Of a stretch of 50,366 bases of DNA, positions 17,853 through 29,500 are shown piece by piece (positions within the stretch are counted from its first letter, which is position 1; each line of letters starts with the position of its first letter). The stretch spans positions 1 through 50,366 of the forward strand of contig CAJXDP010000006.1 in the NCBI GenBank assembly GCA_913052445.1, read 5' to 3'. Origin of the DNA: an uncultured Formosa sp. Lineage in GTDB: Bacteria > Bacteroidota > Bacteroidia > Flavobacteriales > Flavobacteriaceae. The position numbers and the translations under genes were made by a program. Under the pieces are notes generated by a model. It did not search any database and was not told where the DNA came from. It was given only the letters and a program-made list of their open reading frames with translations.

Positions 17853-18776
17853 TTGATAACTAAAGAAACATATTCAAAACGAATCAAAGCTGAAGCTAAA
17901 CGCCTCGGTTTTTTGTCTTGCGGAATGAGTAAGGCGGGGTTTTTAGAACAAGAAGCACCACTTTTGGAGTCCTGGCTTAAAAAAAATAGTCATGGCGAAA
18001 TGCAATACATGGAAAATCATTTTGACAAACGACTTGATCCTACATTATTAGTAGAAGGATCCAAAAGTGTTATTTCACTAATTTATAACTACTTTCCTGA
18101 AAATATACAACAAGACCCAGAAGCTCCAAAAATAAGTAAGTATGCCTATGGAAAGGATTATCACTTTGTTATAAAAGATAAACTCAAGCAATTACTAGAA
18201 TTTATAAAAGATGATGTGGGAGATGTTCACGGCCGTGCTTTCGTAGACTCAGCGCCAATTTTAGAAAAAGCCTGGGCTAAAAAGTCAGGACTCGGCTGGA
18301 TCGGCAAACACAGTAATCTACTCACACAAAAAGTAGGATCCTTTTATTTTATAGCAGAACTAATTATTGACTTAGAATTGGATTATGACTATGCTGTTAC
18401 AGACCACTGCGGCAGTTGTACAGCTTGTATAGACGCCTGTCCAACAGATGCGATTACCTCAGAGAATGGCGTAGATGGAAGTAAGTGTATTTCTTATTTT
18501 ACGATTGAGTTAAAAGAACAAATTCCCTCCAATATGAAAGGGCAATTTGACAACTGGATGTTTGGCTGTGATGTATGTCAGGATGTGTGTCCATGGAATC
18601 GATTTTCAAAAGCACACAGCGAGCCATTGTTTAATCCCAACCCGGAACTTCTTTCAATGACTAAGCAAGATTGGGAAGAGATTACCTATGATACATTTAA
18701 CAAAGTTTTTCAGCACTCAGCGGTGAAGCGTACTAAGTTTTCTGGACTAAAAAGAAACATTAAATTTCTTGAATAA
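17853..18776 (+). CDS. queG: Epoxyqueuosine reductase
   Basis: QueG carries out the last step of queuosine tRNA modification, reducing epoxyqueuosine with cobalamin and two [4Fe-4S] clusters. The 307-residue protein shows the N-terminal region [14 protein letters not shown] and the [20 protein letters not shown] cobalamin-domain stretch. The ferredoxin motifs [12 protein letters not shown] and [11 protein letters not shown] follow. The length is shorter than E. coli QueG, which has extra C-terminal repeats. The start is TTG at 17853: it is needed to keep the first helix, and the next in-frame ATG (17925) would delete it. That TTG also lies within a TAnnTTTG sequence (17848-17855). It probably sits in an operon with ruvB (105-base gap) and ggt (8-base gap). 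Confidence 0.93.
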   Translation: MITKETYSKRIKAEAKRLGFLSCGMSKAGFLEQEAPLLESWLKKNSHGEMQYMENHFDKRLDPTLLVEGSKSVISLIYNYFPENIQQDPEAPKISKYAYGKDYHFVIKDKLKQLLEFIKDDVGDVHGRAFVDSAPILEKAWAKKSGLGWIGKHSNLLTQKVGSFYFIAELIIDLELDYDYAVTDHCGSCTACIDACPTDAITSENGVDGSKCISYFTIELKEQIPSNMKGQFDNWMFGCDVCQDVCPWNRFSKAHSEPLFNPNPELLSMTKQDWEEITYDTFNKVFQHSAVKRTKFSGLKRNIKFLE

Positions 18777-18784
18777 CTAATGTC

Positions 18785-20482
18785 ATGAACAAAATTAGCA
18801 TATTACTAATAACAGGAATCCTTTTGCTTTGTTGTAGTAAAAAAACAATTCAAAATAGCAGAAAAAAAAATCGTGGACTTATTGCTGAAAATGCCATGGT
18901 GGTTTCAGCAAAGGAAGAGGCTTCAAAAATAGGCCTAGACATAATGAAACAAGGAGGTAATGCTTTTGATGCGATGGTTGCTACCGACTTGGCACTTTTA
19001 GTCACTTATCCTGTAGCTGGAAATATTGGTGGTGGCGGATTTATGGTGTTCCGCTTGGCTGACGGAACATCTGGAGCTTTAGACTATAGGGAGATGGCCC
19101 CTATTTCAGCCACCAAAAACATGTATTTGGAACAAGAAGGAAAGGTAGTATCTGACAACAGTAAAACTGGAGCATTGGCTATCGGAGTTCCAGGTACTAT
19201 TGCGGGATTGTTTGAAATACACAAAAAATTTGGTACAATTTCTATTGAAAAACTTATACAACCTGCAATTAATTTAGCAAATAATGGAATCGTTATAACA
19301 GAAGCGCAAGCAAAGCGTTTTAGTCAACACAAAGTTAGTTTTAGAAAAGTTAATCAAAAACGAATACTTTATGATCAACAATGGCGGGCGGGTGATACTA
19401 TTAGAAACCCTTTACTGGCTAAAACATTAGAGCGAATAAAGACGCACGGCAGAGATGGCTTTTACAAAGGGAAAACAGCAGACTTTATTGTTAATAAAGT
19501 TCAAAATCTTGGTGGAATTATCACAAAAGAAGACTTAGAAAACTACAATGTGAAATGGAGAGAGCCTATAATTTTTAATTATAATAGTCATAAAATCATA
19601 TCGATGCCACCACCATCTAGTGGAGGGATCTGTCTTGCTCAAATTCTTAAAACTATAGAGCCGTTTAATATAGGTCAGTACAAACACAACTCTAAGAAAT
19701 ATATACAATTAATAGTTGAAGCCGAAAGACGCTCTTATGCCGATAGATCCTATTTTTTAGGTGATCCTGACTTTGTTGATATACCAACAGAAAGTTTAAT
19801 TTCCACAAAATACCTATCTCAAAGAATGAAAAGCTTTAATTGGAATAAAGCTACAAAATCAAGTGATCTTACTAGGGGTTCATTATTAGGATTCGAAAGT
19901 GATGAAACCACGCATTACTCTATTGTTGACCACTATGGGAACAGTGTGTCCGTAACTACCACTCTAAATGGGGCTTATGGATCAAAAGTATTTGTAGACA
20001 AAGGAGGTTTCTTTTTAAATAATGAAATGGATGATTTTAGCTCCAAGCCGGGTACGCCAAACATGTTTGGTCTAATCGGGGCTGAAGCAAATTCAATTGC
20101 CCCAAAAAAACGAATGCTAAGTTCAATGTCTCCTACAATAATAGAGACTAATGGTCAACTTAAAATGGTCCTAGGTTCACCAGGAGGTTCAACAATCATT
20201 ACCACAGTATTGCAAAACATTTTAAATATATTGCACTATAACATGACAATGCAAGAATCGGTTTCAGAGCCCCGTTTCCACCACCAATGGTTACCAGATA
20301 ACATTAAATTTGAACCTTCATTTGATACAGTTGTTTTTGGACCTCTTAAGAAATTAGGCTACAAAATCGACAATAGTAATTTTCAAGTAATAGGAAAAAC
20401 AGATGCAATCCTGGTTCTTCCGGACGGTCGCTTGGAAGGAGGAGCAGACCCAAGAGGAGATGACAAAGCAGAAGGCTTCTAA
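18785..20482 (+). CDS. ggt: Gamma-glutamyltransferase (lipoprotein)
   Basis: The enzyme hydrolyses or transfers the gamma-glutamyl group of glutathione and similar compounds outside the cytoplasm. The 565-residue precursor has a lipoprotein-type signal (MNKISILLITGILLL followed by Cys at 16/17), so it is probably membrane anchored. The Ntn-hydrolase hallmark TTHYSIVDHYGNSVSVTTT is present. By analogy with E. coli, autoproteolysis before Thr375 would give the small subunit with Thr375 as nucleophile. Substrate loop sequences SSMSPTI and GSPGGSTII are also visible. It starts 8 bases after queG. Confidence 0.94.
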   Translation: MNKISILLITGILLLCCSKKTIQNSRKKNRGLIAENAMVVSAKEEASKIGLDIMKQGGNAFDAMVATDLALLVTYPVAGNIGGGGFMVFRLADGTSGALDYREMAPISATKNMYLEQEGKVVSDNSKTGALAIGVPGTIAGLFEIHKKFGTISIEKLIQPAINLANNGIVITEAQAKRFSQHKVSFRKVNQKRILYDQQWRAGDTIRNPLLAKTLERIKTHGRDGFYKGKTADFIVNKVQNLGGIITKEDLENYNVKWREPIIFNYNSHKIISMPPPSSGGICLAQILKTIEPFNIGQYKHNSKKYIQLIVEAERRSYADRSYFLGDPDFVDIPTESLISTKYLSQRMKSFNWNKATKSSDLTRGSLLGFESDETTHYSIVDHYGNSVSVTTTLNGAYGSKVFVDKGGFFLNNEMDDFSSKPGTPNMFGLIGAEANSIAPKKRMLSSMSPTIIETNGQLKMVLGSPGGSTIITTVLQNILNILHYNMTMQESVSEPRFHHQWLPDNIKFEPSFDTVVFGPLKKLGYKIDNSNFQVIGKTDAILVLPDGRLEGGADPRGDDKAEGF

Positions 20483-20570
20483 AGACATGATCGTTTTGTT
20501 TTTACATACTAGCTTTTGAACCTTATCAAAAAAGAATAGCAATTAAGTTTTAATATTAATTATTAGCGTT

Positions 20571-20578
20571 TAACTTTG
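20571..20578 (+). promoter_or_regulatory. -7 element TAACTTTG for maeB
   Basis: A full TAnnTTTG match, 20 bases upstream of the maeB ATG, in the 116-base gap after ggt. No convincing -33 partner was seen. Confidence 0.6.
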
Positions 20579-20598
20579 TAAGACAAACTAACTAACAC

Positions 20599-22872
20599 AT
20601 GCCAAGATTAAGTAAACACGATTTAGAAGCTTTAGCTTATCACGAAAGACCATCACCAGGAAAAATCCAAGTAATTCCAACTACTAAATATGCATCACAA
20701 CGAGATTTGGCTTTAGCCTATTCTCCAGGAGTGGCAGCGCCTTGCCTGGCTATTGAAAAGAATCCTTCAGATGCTTATAAATATACCGCAAAAGGAAATT
20801 TAGTTGCGGTTATTACCAATGGAACAGCCGTTTTAGGATTAGGAAACATTGGAGCTGCAGCTTCCAAGCCAGTCATGGAAGGTAAAGGCTTACTTTTTAA
20901 AATATTTGCAGATATTGACGTGTTTGATATTGAAGTAAATACTGAAAATATTGAAGAATTTATTCAAACGGTTAAAAATATAGCTCCTACTTTTGGAGGG
21001 ATTAACTTAGAAGACATTAAAGCTCCAGAAGCTTTTGAAATTGAAACACGGCTTAAGGCAGAGTTAGACATTCCCGTAATGCATGACGACCAGCATGGAA
21101 CGGCTATTATATCAGCTGCCGCATTATTAAACGCATTAGAAATTGCAGAAAAAAACATTCAAGACGTCCGTATCGTTGTAAGTGGTGCCGGCGCTGCAGC
21201 TATTTCTTGCACTCGTCTCTATCAATCTTTTGGAGCTAAGCGTGAAAACATTGTAATGCTAGATAGTAAAGGGGTTATTAGAAACGATCGCGATAACTTA
21301 ACCAGCCAGAAAGCAGAGTTTGCTACCCAAAGGAAAATAGATAGTTTAGACCAAGCGATGATAAATGCGGATGTTTTTATCGGGTTATCTACTTCTAACA
21401 TTGTGAGCCAGGAGATGCTTAAAACGATGGCTAGTAATCCAATCGTATTTGCTATGGCAAATCCAGACCCTGAAATAAAATATCAACTTGCGATCAAAAC
21501 AAGAGATGATATTATTATGGCTACTGGAAGGAGTGACAATCCTAATCAAGTAAATAATGTACTTGGCTTTCCATTTATATTTAGAGGGGCTTTAGACGTT
21601 AGAGCTACAACAATTAACGAGGAAATGAAAAAAGCAGCGGTCATAGCATTGGCCGAGTTAGCAAAAGAACCTGTCCCAGAGCAAGTCAATATAGCTTATG
21701 GAGAAACACGGCTTACTTTTGGTAAAGATTACATTATTCCTAAGCCATTTGATCCTCGATTAATTGCAGCGATACCTCCAGCAGTTGCCAAAGCAGCTAT
21801 TAAAAGTGGAGTTGCATTAGCTCCAATTTCTAATTGGGAAAAATATGAAGACACTCTATTAGAACGAATGGGGTCAGACAATAAGATTGTAAGACTTTTA
21901 TTTAATAGAGCCAAGCTAAACCCTAAGCGAGTTGTTTTTGCTGAAGCTGACCAATTAAATGTTTTAAAAGCAGCTCAAATTGCTTTGGAAGAAGGAATTG
22001 CAACCCCGATCTTACTTGGAAGACGAGACGAAATTGAACGTCTTATGGAAGAATTAGAATTTGGCGACGAGGTACTAATAATTGATCCAAAAGGAGATGA
22101 AAGTGTTGTTCAAAAAAACAAGTATGCTGAAATTTATTGGAAGCAACAACAGCGAAAAGGGATAACGCTGTTAGCTGCTCAAAAAGTAATGAGAGAACGA
22201 AATTATTTTGCTGCTATGATGGTTAACGAAGGAGATGCAGATGCTCTTATTTCAGGTTATTCAAGCAATTATGGATCTGTTGTTAAACCAATGTTAAATT
22301 TAATTGGTTTGGCACCAGGATCGACCCGTATAGCGACAACCAATGTAATGATTACCCAGCGAGGACCAATGTTTTTGAGTGATACTGCTATTAACATCAA
22401 CCCATCTGCAAATGATTTAATAAAAATTGCTCAGATGACTTCTGGCGTAGTTAAGATGTTCGGATTGGAGCCAGTAATGGCAATGACATCATATTCTAAC
22501 TTCGGATCTTCTAAGGACAAAACGGCAACCAAAGTAAGAGAAGCGGTATCTTACTTACACAGAAGGCATCCTAAATTATTAGTAGATGGTGAATTGCAAA
22601 CAGATTTTGCTTTAAATAGTGAGATGTTGAAAGCTAACTTTCCTTTTTCTAGACTTGCTAATAAGAAAGTGAATACTCTTATTTTTCCAAACTTAGAGTC
22701 TGCAAATATCACTTATAAATTACTTAAAGAACTAAACAAGGCAGAATCAATTGGCCCTATAATGATGGGCTTAAGAAAGCCAGTGCATATTTTGCAATTA
22801 GGAGCTAGCGTGGATGAAATTGTCAATATGACCGCTGTAGCTGTTGTTGACGCACAACAGAAAGAAAAATAG
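20599..22872 (+). CDS. maeB: NADP-dependent malic enzyme with phosphotransacetylase-like domain
   Basis: This 757-residue fusion has a malic enzyme half (about 1-425) that decarboxylates malate to pyruvate with NAD(P)H formation, and a phosphotransacetylase-like half (about 430-757). Malic-enzyme signs are YSPGVAAPC (near 40), the active-site stretch [27 protein letters not shown] (metal/substrate region) and the Rossmann sequence [12 protein letters not shown]. The PTA-like half, with [17 protein letters not shown] and a C-terminal [17 protein letters not shown], is usually considered regulatory (acetyl-CoA sensing) rather than catalytic in MaeB proteins. It is followed by ruvA with its own promoter element. 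Confidence 0.95.
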   Translation: MPRLSKHDLEALAYHERPSPGKIQVIPTTKYASQRDLALAYSPGVAAPCLAIEKNPSDAYKYTAKGNLVAVITNGTAVLGLGNIGAAASKPVMEGKGLLFKIFADIDVFDIEVNTENIEEFIQTVKNIAPTFGGINLEDIKAPEAFEIETRLKAELDIPVMHDDQHGTAIISAAALLNALEIAEKNIQDVRIVVSGAGAAAISCTRLYQSFGAKRENIVMLDSKGVIRNDRDNLTSQKAEFATQRKIDSLDQAMINADVFIGLSTSNIVSQEMLKTMASNPIVFAMANPDPEIKYQLAIKTRDDIIMATGRSDNPNQVNNVLGFPFIFRGALDVRATTINEEMKKAAVIALAELAKEPVPEQVNIAYGETRLTFGKDYIIPKPFDPRLIAAIPPAVAKAAIKSGVALAPISNWEKYEDTLLERMGSDNKIVRLLFNRAKLNPKRVVFAEADQLNVLKAAQIALEEGIATPILLGRRDEIERLMEELEFGDEVLIIDPKGDESVVQKNKYAEIYWKQQQRKGITLLAAQKVMRERNYFAAMMVNEGDADALISGYSSNYGSVVKPMLNLIGLAPGSTRIATTNVMITQRGPMFLSDTAININPSANDLIKIAQMTSGVVKMFGLEPVMAMTSYSNFGSSKDKTATKVREAVSYLHRRHPKLLVDGELQTDFALNSEMLKANFPFSRLANKKVNTLIFPNLESANITYKLLKELNKAESIGPIMMGLRKPVHILQLGASVDEIVNMTAVAVVDAQQKEK

Positions 22873-22928
22873 TAAAACATATAGAATAACCCCTTTAATT
22901 TTTACTCCTAAATATTGTATTATTTTAG

Positions 22929-22936
22929 TACATTTG
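22929..22936 (+). promoter_or_regulatory. -7 element TACATTTG for ruvA-sprA
   Basis: A full TAnnTTTG match, 23 bases upstream of the ruvA ATG. Since sprA begins 5 bases after ruvA, this is the most likely promoter for the secretion gene too. Confidence 0.6.
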
Positions 22937-22959
22937 AAACTCATAGGAAGTGAAAAGAT

Positions 22960-23541
22960 ATGATAACACACATTCAAGGAAAGCTAGTTGAAAAAACTCC
23001 AACACATATTATAGTGGACTGCAACGGAATTGGATACTTTATTAATATTTCACTACATACTTTTTCTCAACTGCCTAACCAAGAAGCAGTCAAAGTTTTC
23101 ACACACCTCCAGGTTAAGGAGGATTCACACACTTTATATGGGTTTCTTAGCTCATCGGAACGAGGGATATTTCGACTATTAATCTCAGTAAGTGGAATTG
23201 GAGCAAGTACAGCCAGAACAATGCTTTCTTCACTCACTCCTAAACAAGTAAAAGAAGGAATTGCAGTTGGAGACGTAGCGTTAATACAATCTGTCAAGGG
23301 AATTGGTCTTAAAACAGCCCAACGCGTTATTATTGAACTGAAGGATAAAGTTCTCAAAATCTACGATATAGACGAATCTTCTTTATCTCAAAACAATACA
23401 AACAAAGATGAAGCGTTATCAGCCTTAGAGGTTTTAGGTTTTATGAAAAAGCAATCCGAGCGTATTGTCGAAAAAGTGATTTCATCTAGTCCAGATGCTT
23501 CAGTAGAGTTTATTATCAAAGAAGCTCTTAAAAACCTGTAA
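22960..23541 (+). CDS. ruvA: Holliday junction branch migration protein RuvA
   Basis: RuvA binds four-way DNA junctions and loads RuvB. The 193-residue protein matches the family in length and order. The N-terminal OB fold contains GKLVEKTPTHIIVDCNGIGYFINIS (about 6-30). The two helix-hairpin-helix units are near LISVSGIGASTARTML and LIQSVKGIGLKTAQRVIIEL, and a C-terminal RuvB-binding domain (about 145-193, EALSALEVLGF) follows. It is the gene directly before sprA (5-base gap), a linkage I recall from flavobacterial genomes. Confidence 0.97.
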   Translation: MITHIQGKLVEKTPTHIIVDCNGIGYFINISLHTFSQLPNQEAVKVFTHLQVKEDSHTLYGFLSSSERGIFRLLISVSGIGASTARTMLSSLTPKQVKEGIAVGDVALIQSVKGIGLKTAQRVIIELKDKVLKIYDIDESSLSQNNTNKDEALSALEVLGFMKKQSERIVEKVISSSPDASVEFIIKEALKNL

Positions 23542-23546
23542 TTCAT

Positions 23547-26500
23547 TTGAAAACATCAAATCATAGATTATATTTAAAAAAACTCTTTTTTGCGGTTTTT
23601 TTATTGATATGTACTGTAGATATGTTCGCTCAGCAACCTGCAACTGTTATAGATTCCACATCTACGACGTTTTCGTTTGGTACGCTAGACACACCTGACC
23701 CAGCCAGCATCATAAACAAATATACTTATGACCCATTAACAAATCGATATTTTTATACTTCTACGATTGGCGATTTTAACATTAATTATCCTATTATATT
23801 AACTGCAAAGGAGTTTCAGGAATTAGCTCTTAAAGAAAGTTTAAAACAATATTATAAAGAAAAAATTGATGCTCTTAATGGAAAAAAAGAAGGGTCAGAA
23901 GAAGCCAAGAAAAATCTAATCCCAGATCTTTATGTAAATTCTAAGTTTTTTGAAACAATATTTGGAAGTAATACTATTTCTGTTGTACCACAAGGGTCCG
24001 TTGAAATGGACCTTGGAATTATGTATACCAAGCAAGAAAACCCTGCGTTCTCACCTAGGAACCAAAGTAACTTTACCTTTGATTTTGACCAGAGAATTAG
24101 CCTAAGCCTAATGGGTAAAGTAGGTACTCGATTGCAGGTTAATGCTAATTATGATACCCAATCAACATTTGATTTTCAAAATTTATTTAAGTTGGAATTT
24201 GATCCTAGTTTACCTGGAGCTGATGGTCTCAGCGGAGGAGAAGATTCTATACTTCAAAAACTTGAAGTTGGTAATGTCAGCATGCCTTTGAATAGTTCTT
24301 TAATTACAGGGGCACAAAGTCTGTTTGGAGTTAAAACAGAACTACAGTTTGGAAAAACAAGAATAACAGCTGTTTTTTCAGAACAACAATCAGAAACTAA
24401 ATCTGTAGTCTCTCAAGGAGGTGGAACTATCGAAGATTTTGATTTTTTCGGATTAGATTATGATGAAAACAGACACTTTTTTCTAGGTCATTATTTTAGA
24501 GATAAATACGATCAGGCCTTAGAAAATTATCCATTTATTAATTCGCAAGTACAAATCACAAGAGTTGAGGTATGGGTCACTAATCGGACTAACCAAATCC
24601 AAAATGTAAGAAATATAGTTGCTTTACAAGATTTAGGAGAGTCTTTAATTATTGGTTTAAACTCTATTCCTGCTGGTTTTATTAATGTTGGACCTAATGC
24701 GTTTCCAGACAATGGCAATAATGACTTTGACCCCACCAATATTGGAGGAGCTGGTTCTCAGATTACAAATTCGATTCGTGATATCGCTACCGCTCAATCA
24801 GGTTTTTTAATTCCAGATGTTAATGAAGGATTTGACTACGGAAAGTTAGAAAATGCGCGAAAACTAATTCAAGGTAGTGGATTTACCGTAGACACACAGT
24901 TGGGTTATATTTCTCTAAATCAGCGCTTACAAAACGATGAGGTATTGGCCGTTGCTTATCAATACACTGTTGGGGGAGAAGTCTTTCAAGTTGGTGAATT
25001 TGGAAACGATGGGCTTAACGCTACTGAAGTTGGTGAAGACGTCTCAGGTATTCAAACAGTTACCAACCAAAGCTTGGTCTTAAAAATGTTAAAAAGTGCA
25101 GTGACCAATGTCAGCCTTCCAATATGGGATCTGATGATGAAAAATATTTATAATACGGGTGCCTACCAATTATCTCAAGAAGATTTTAAGTTAAATATAT
25201 TTTATAACGAGACATCCACACTTAACTTTATTTCACCTGTTAGTGGCACACCTTTCCCAACTCCAACAGGCAACGAAGACCCTATTAATGAAATTCCATT
25301 AATTCGATTATTTAATTTTGATCGACTAAATTCTAATAATGATCCTCAGAATAAAGGTGATGGTTTTTTCGATTTTGTTCAAGGGATTACTGTAATTCCT
25401 CAAAACGGGAAAATTATATTCACCAAAGTTGAGCCTTTTGGTAGCTTCCTCTTTGAAACATTAAGATTAAGTGGCTCTGAAAATTATAGCGCTGATGAAT
25501 CTGTTCCTGGAGTATTTAATCCAAATCAATTAAAATACGTTTATAAATCTCTTTACAAAAACACAAAAACTGCCGCATTACAAGATAACGATAAAAATAA
25601 GTTCTTAATGCGTGGTCGCTATAAATCCTCTGGAAGCTCTGGAATTCCAATAGGCGCCTATAATGTTCCAAGAGGATCAGTTAAGGTAACTGCTGGTGGT
25701 CGTGTACTGGTAGAAGGAGTTGATTATACCGTAAATTACCAAATGTCTACTGTTCAAATTTTGGACCCATCTTTACAAGCATCAAATATTCCGATTCAGG
25801 TATCTGTTGAAAATAATGCAGTTTTTGGACAACAAACAAAACGATTTACTGGAGTAAATGTGGAACATCAGTTCAATGAAAACTTTGTATTAGGAGCAAC
25901 GATCTTAAATTTAAACGAACGTCCTATAACTCAAAAAGCAAATTACGGCACAGAGCCTATAAATAACACAATTTTTGGCTTCAACGGAAATTATTCAACG
26001 GAAGTCCCATTCCTAACACGCTTAGTAAATAAATTGCCAAACATTGATACTGATGTTGAATCTAATTTATCGCTTAGAGGTGAATTTGCTTATCTAAAAC
26101 CGGGTGCGCCAAAGGGTACGGATTTTAACAGTGAAATAACTTCTTATGTTGACGATTTTGAAGGCTCCCAAAATGGAATTAGCTTACTAACTCCACAGTC
26201 TTGGTTTTTGTCAAGTCGCCCTAAAGGACTTGGTCGTGTTTATGCACAAGGCTCAGAAGATAATAATGGGTACCAAAACGGATTTGATAGGGCGCATCTA
26301 AACTGGTATACTATCGACCCTATTTTCTATAGCGCTCAAAGTCCAGGAGAAATAACAGATGAAGACATATCAAATATTTATACGAGAAGAATATTTATTG
26401 ATGAACTCTTTCCACAAGTTGATTTAGTAACTGGGCAATATACAGTCATAAATTCATTAGATCTAGTTTACAACCCTGCTGAAAGAGGCCCTTACAATTA

Positions 26501-29500
26501 TCAACAAGGGGCCGAAAATGGAATACTAAACTCACCTCAAAATAGTTGGGCAGGAATATCAAGACAACTTACGTCAACAGACTTTGAACAAGCTAATGTC
26601 GAGTATATTGAATTTTGGCTGATGGATCCGTTTTTAAATAATCCATCTAACCCAGGAGGGAAACTAGTATTAAATTTAGGAAATATTTCAGAAGATGTTA
26701 TAAAAGATGGTAAAAAACAATATGAAAATGGGCTTCCTGAAGATGGAGACATTAGCCTTTTACCAATATCAGATTGGGGCTCAGTCAGTCCTCAAAACCA
26801 GTCTTTAATTTATGCTTTTTCATCTCAAGGGGACGAACGAGATAATCAGGATGTTGGGCTAGACGGATACAATGATTATGAAGAAAGAGCATCTACGGAC
26901 CCACGTTTCTCATCATTTTCCGGACTTGAGGACCCAGCCAATGACAATTATGAATACTATCTAAATACAGAGGGAAATATATTTGACCGCTACAAGAAGT
27001 ATAATGGATTGGAAGGTAACTCTCCAGACACATTTTCGGACACTAACCGCGGGTCCACTACTCAACCTGATGTGGAGGATATTAATCGTGATAATACAAT
27101 GAACACTATTGATAGTTATTTTGAGTATGAAATTGGGATTTCTTCGGCAGACTTCAATAATTTAAACAACCCTTATATTGTTGACAGGAAATCAATCACA
27201 AACATTACGTTACCAAATGGAGATCCTTCAGGGATTATTAATTGGTACCAATATAGAATACCTCTATCTGAATTCACAAATGCAGTAGGTGGTGTCTCTG
27301 ACTTTAGATCTGTTCGATTTGCACGCCTTTACCTTAAAGAATTTATAGAAACAACAGTGCTTCGATTTGGAACCTTGGACTTAGTTCGAAGTGACTGGCG
27401 TCGCTATCAGCAGTCTTTAGATGATGACTCAAATCAGGTAACGGAATTAGAGCCTACTGACTTTAGTGTTGGTATTATTGGGATTCAAGAAAATGATGGT
27501 AGCTATGTGTCGCCTCCAGGAGTTGAACGTGAGCAGTTAAATAACAACAACAGCATAATTCGACAAAACGAACAATCGCTTGTGCTAGATGTTTGTGAAT
27601 TAGAAAGCGAGGATGCAAGAGGGGTCTTCAAAAATATTAATGTAGATATGCGTCAGTATAAAAAACTGAAAATGTTTATTCACGCTGAAGACGGAGAAGC
27701 CAATAGTTTTAACCAAGGAAACTTAGTTGGGTTCATAAGAATGGGTAATGACTTGACTCAAAACTATTATCAGATAGAAATACCTCTAAGAAAATCATCA
27801 GGTGCAACAGGTGCCTCGGACAATGAAGTATGGCCGGAATATAATGAGATAAATATACCTTTAGAATTTCTTGAACAAATTAAATCTTTAGGAATTAGTC
27901 TCGGTACCTTAGGCAGCGAAGACCCTACGTTCTACAATATTATTGACGGAGAGTTAGAAGAGAATCCCGTTGGTGAATTTGCACCTTTTGCATTAAGCTT
28001 TAGTTCTACTTTAAATGAGACCCCTATTGAGCAGCGTATTGCGATAAAAGGAAACCCAAATTTTGGAGATATTCGTACATTAATGGTTGGCGTTAAGAAT
28101 ATTGGAACTTTACCAGAATGCGCGGAAGTTTGGTTTAATGAACTTCGACTTGCAGACATGGATAACGAAGGTGGGTGGGCTGCAATTATGAGTATGGACT
28201 CTAATATTGCTGACTTCATGAATATCAATGCAACAGCGAAGAGAATCACTACCGGCTTTGGATCCTTAGAACAAGGTCCAAATGAGAGAAGTCGTGAAGA
28301 TTTAAAACAATATGATTTCGTAACCAACATGAACATTGGGCAGTTATTACCGAAAAAATGGGGTTTAGAAATTCCCTTTAACTACGGACAAAGCGAGGAC
28401 ATGATTACCCCTGAGTATGATCAGCAATACAAAGATTTAAAGCTTCAGAGCAGACTAGATGCGGCAATATCATCATCGGACAGAGAACGGATTAAAAGTC
28501 AATCAGAAGATTATACTAAAAGAAAGAGTATTAATTTTATTGGGGTTAGAAAACAACGTACAGGAGATGCTGACCCGAGAGTTTATGACGTTGAAAACTT
28601 GACAATGAATTATTCTTATAACGAAATGAAGCATCGAGATTTTGAAATCGAAAACTCATTAGATCAAAATGTGAGAGTAGGGGCTAATTATAGTTTTAGT
28701 TTTAAGCCACTTAAAATTGAGCCGTTCAAGAAAAATGACTCTCTTTTTGTGAATAAATACTGGAAATTAATAAAAGATTTTAATTTTAACCTATTGCCTT
28801 CAACCCTAACTGTGAACTCAGATTTTGTGAGAGAATTTACCAGTCAAAAATTTAGAGATGCTGGATTAGGAGCTGATAACATTTCAATAAATGAATTGAT
28901 TAGAAGGAATTATACTTTTGATTTTCAATATACTATCAATTATGAACTTAGTGATGGCCTGCGTCTAAACTTCACCGCGGCAAATAACAGCATTATTAGG
29001 AATTATTTTATTGATAATCAGTTGGATGGAGATCAAGACCCTACACTAGGGGTTTGGGACCGTTTCTTTGACTTTGGAGACCCTAACAGACACACGCAGC
29101 AACTAGGTGTTAATTATGAGTTACCGCTAAATAAATTTCCTGCACTTAGTTTTGTATCCTCAAACTATTCTTACACAGGAGATTTTCAATGGAATAAAGG
29201 ATCTGATTTATTTGGAGATATAAGTATTGACGGACAGAGATATGATCTTGGAAACTCAATTTCTAACTCGAGTCAACATAATTTGAATACATCGTTAGAT
29301 ATGCGAAAATTATACCGTTATTTGGGAATAAAGAAATCAAGAAGTTCTAAACGCTCATCAAGAGGTTTTGATGAAAGTGCGAAAGCCAACAACTCTGTTA
29401 AAGTTAAAAAATTTAAATTGAAGGATTTTGGAATAGGTTTATTGACCGCGATCGATAGGGCTCAAATTAATTACTCAGAGAGTAATAGTTCCTTTTTGCC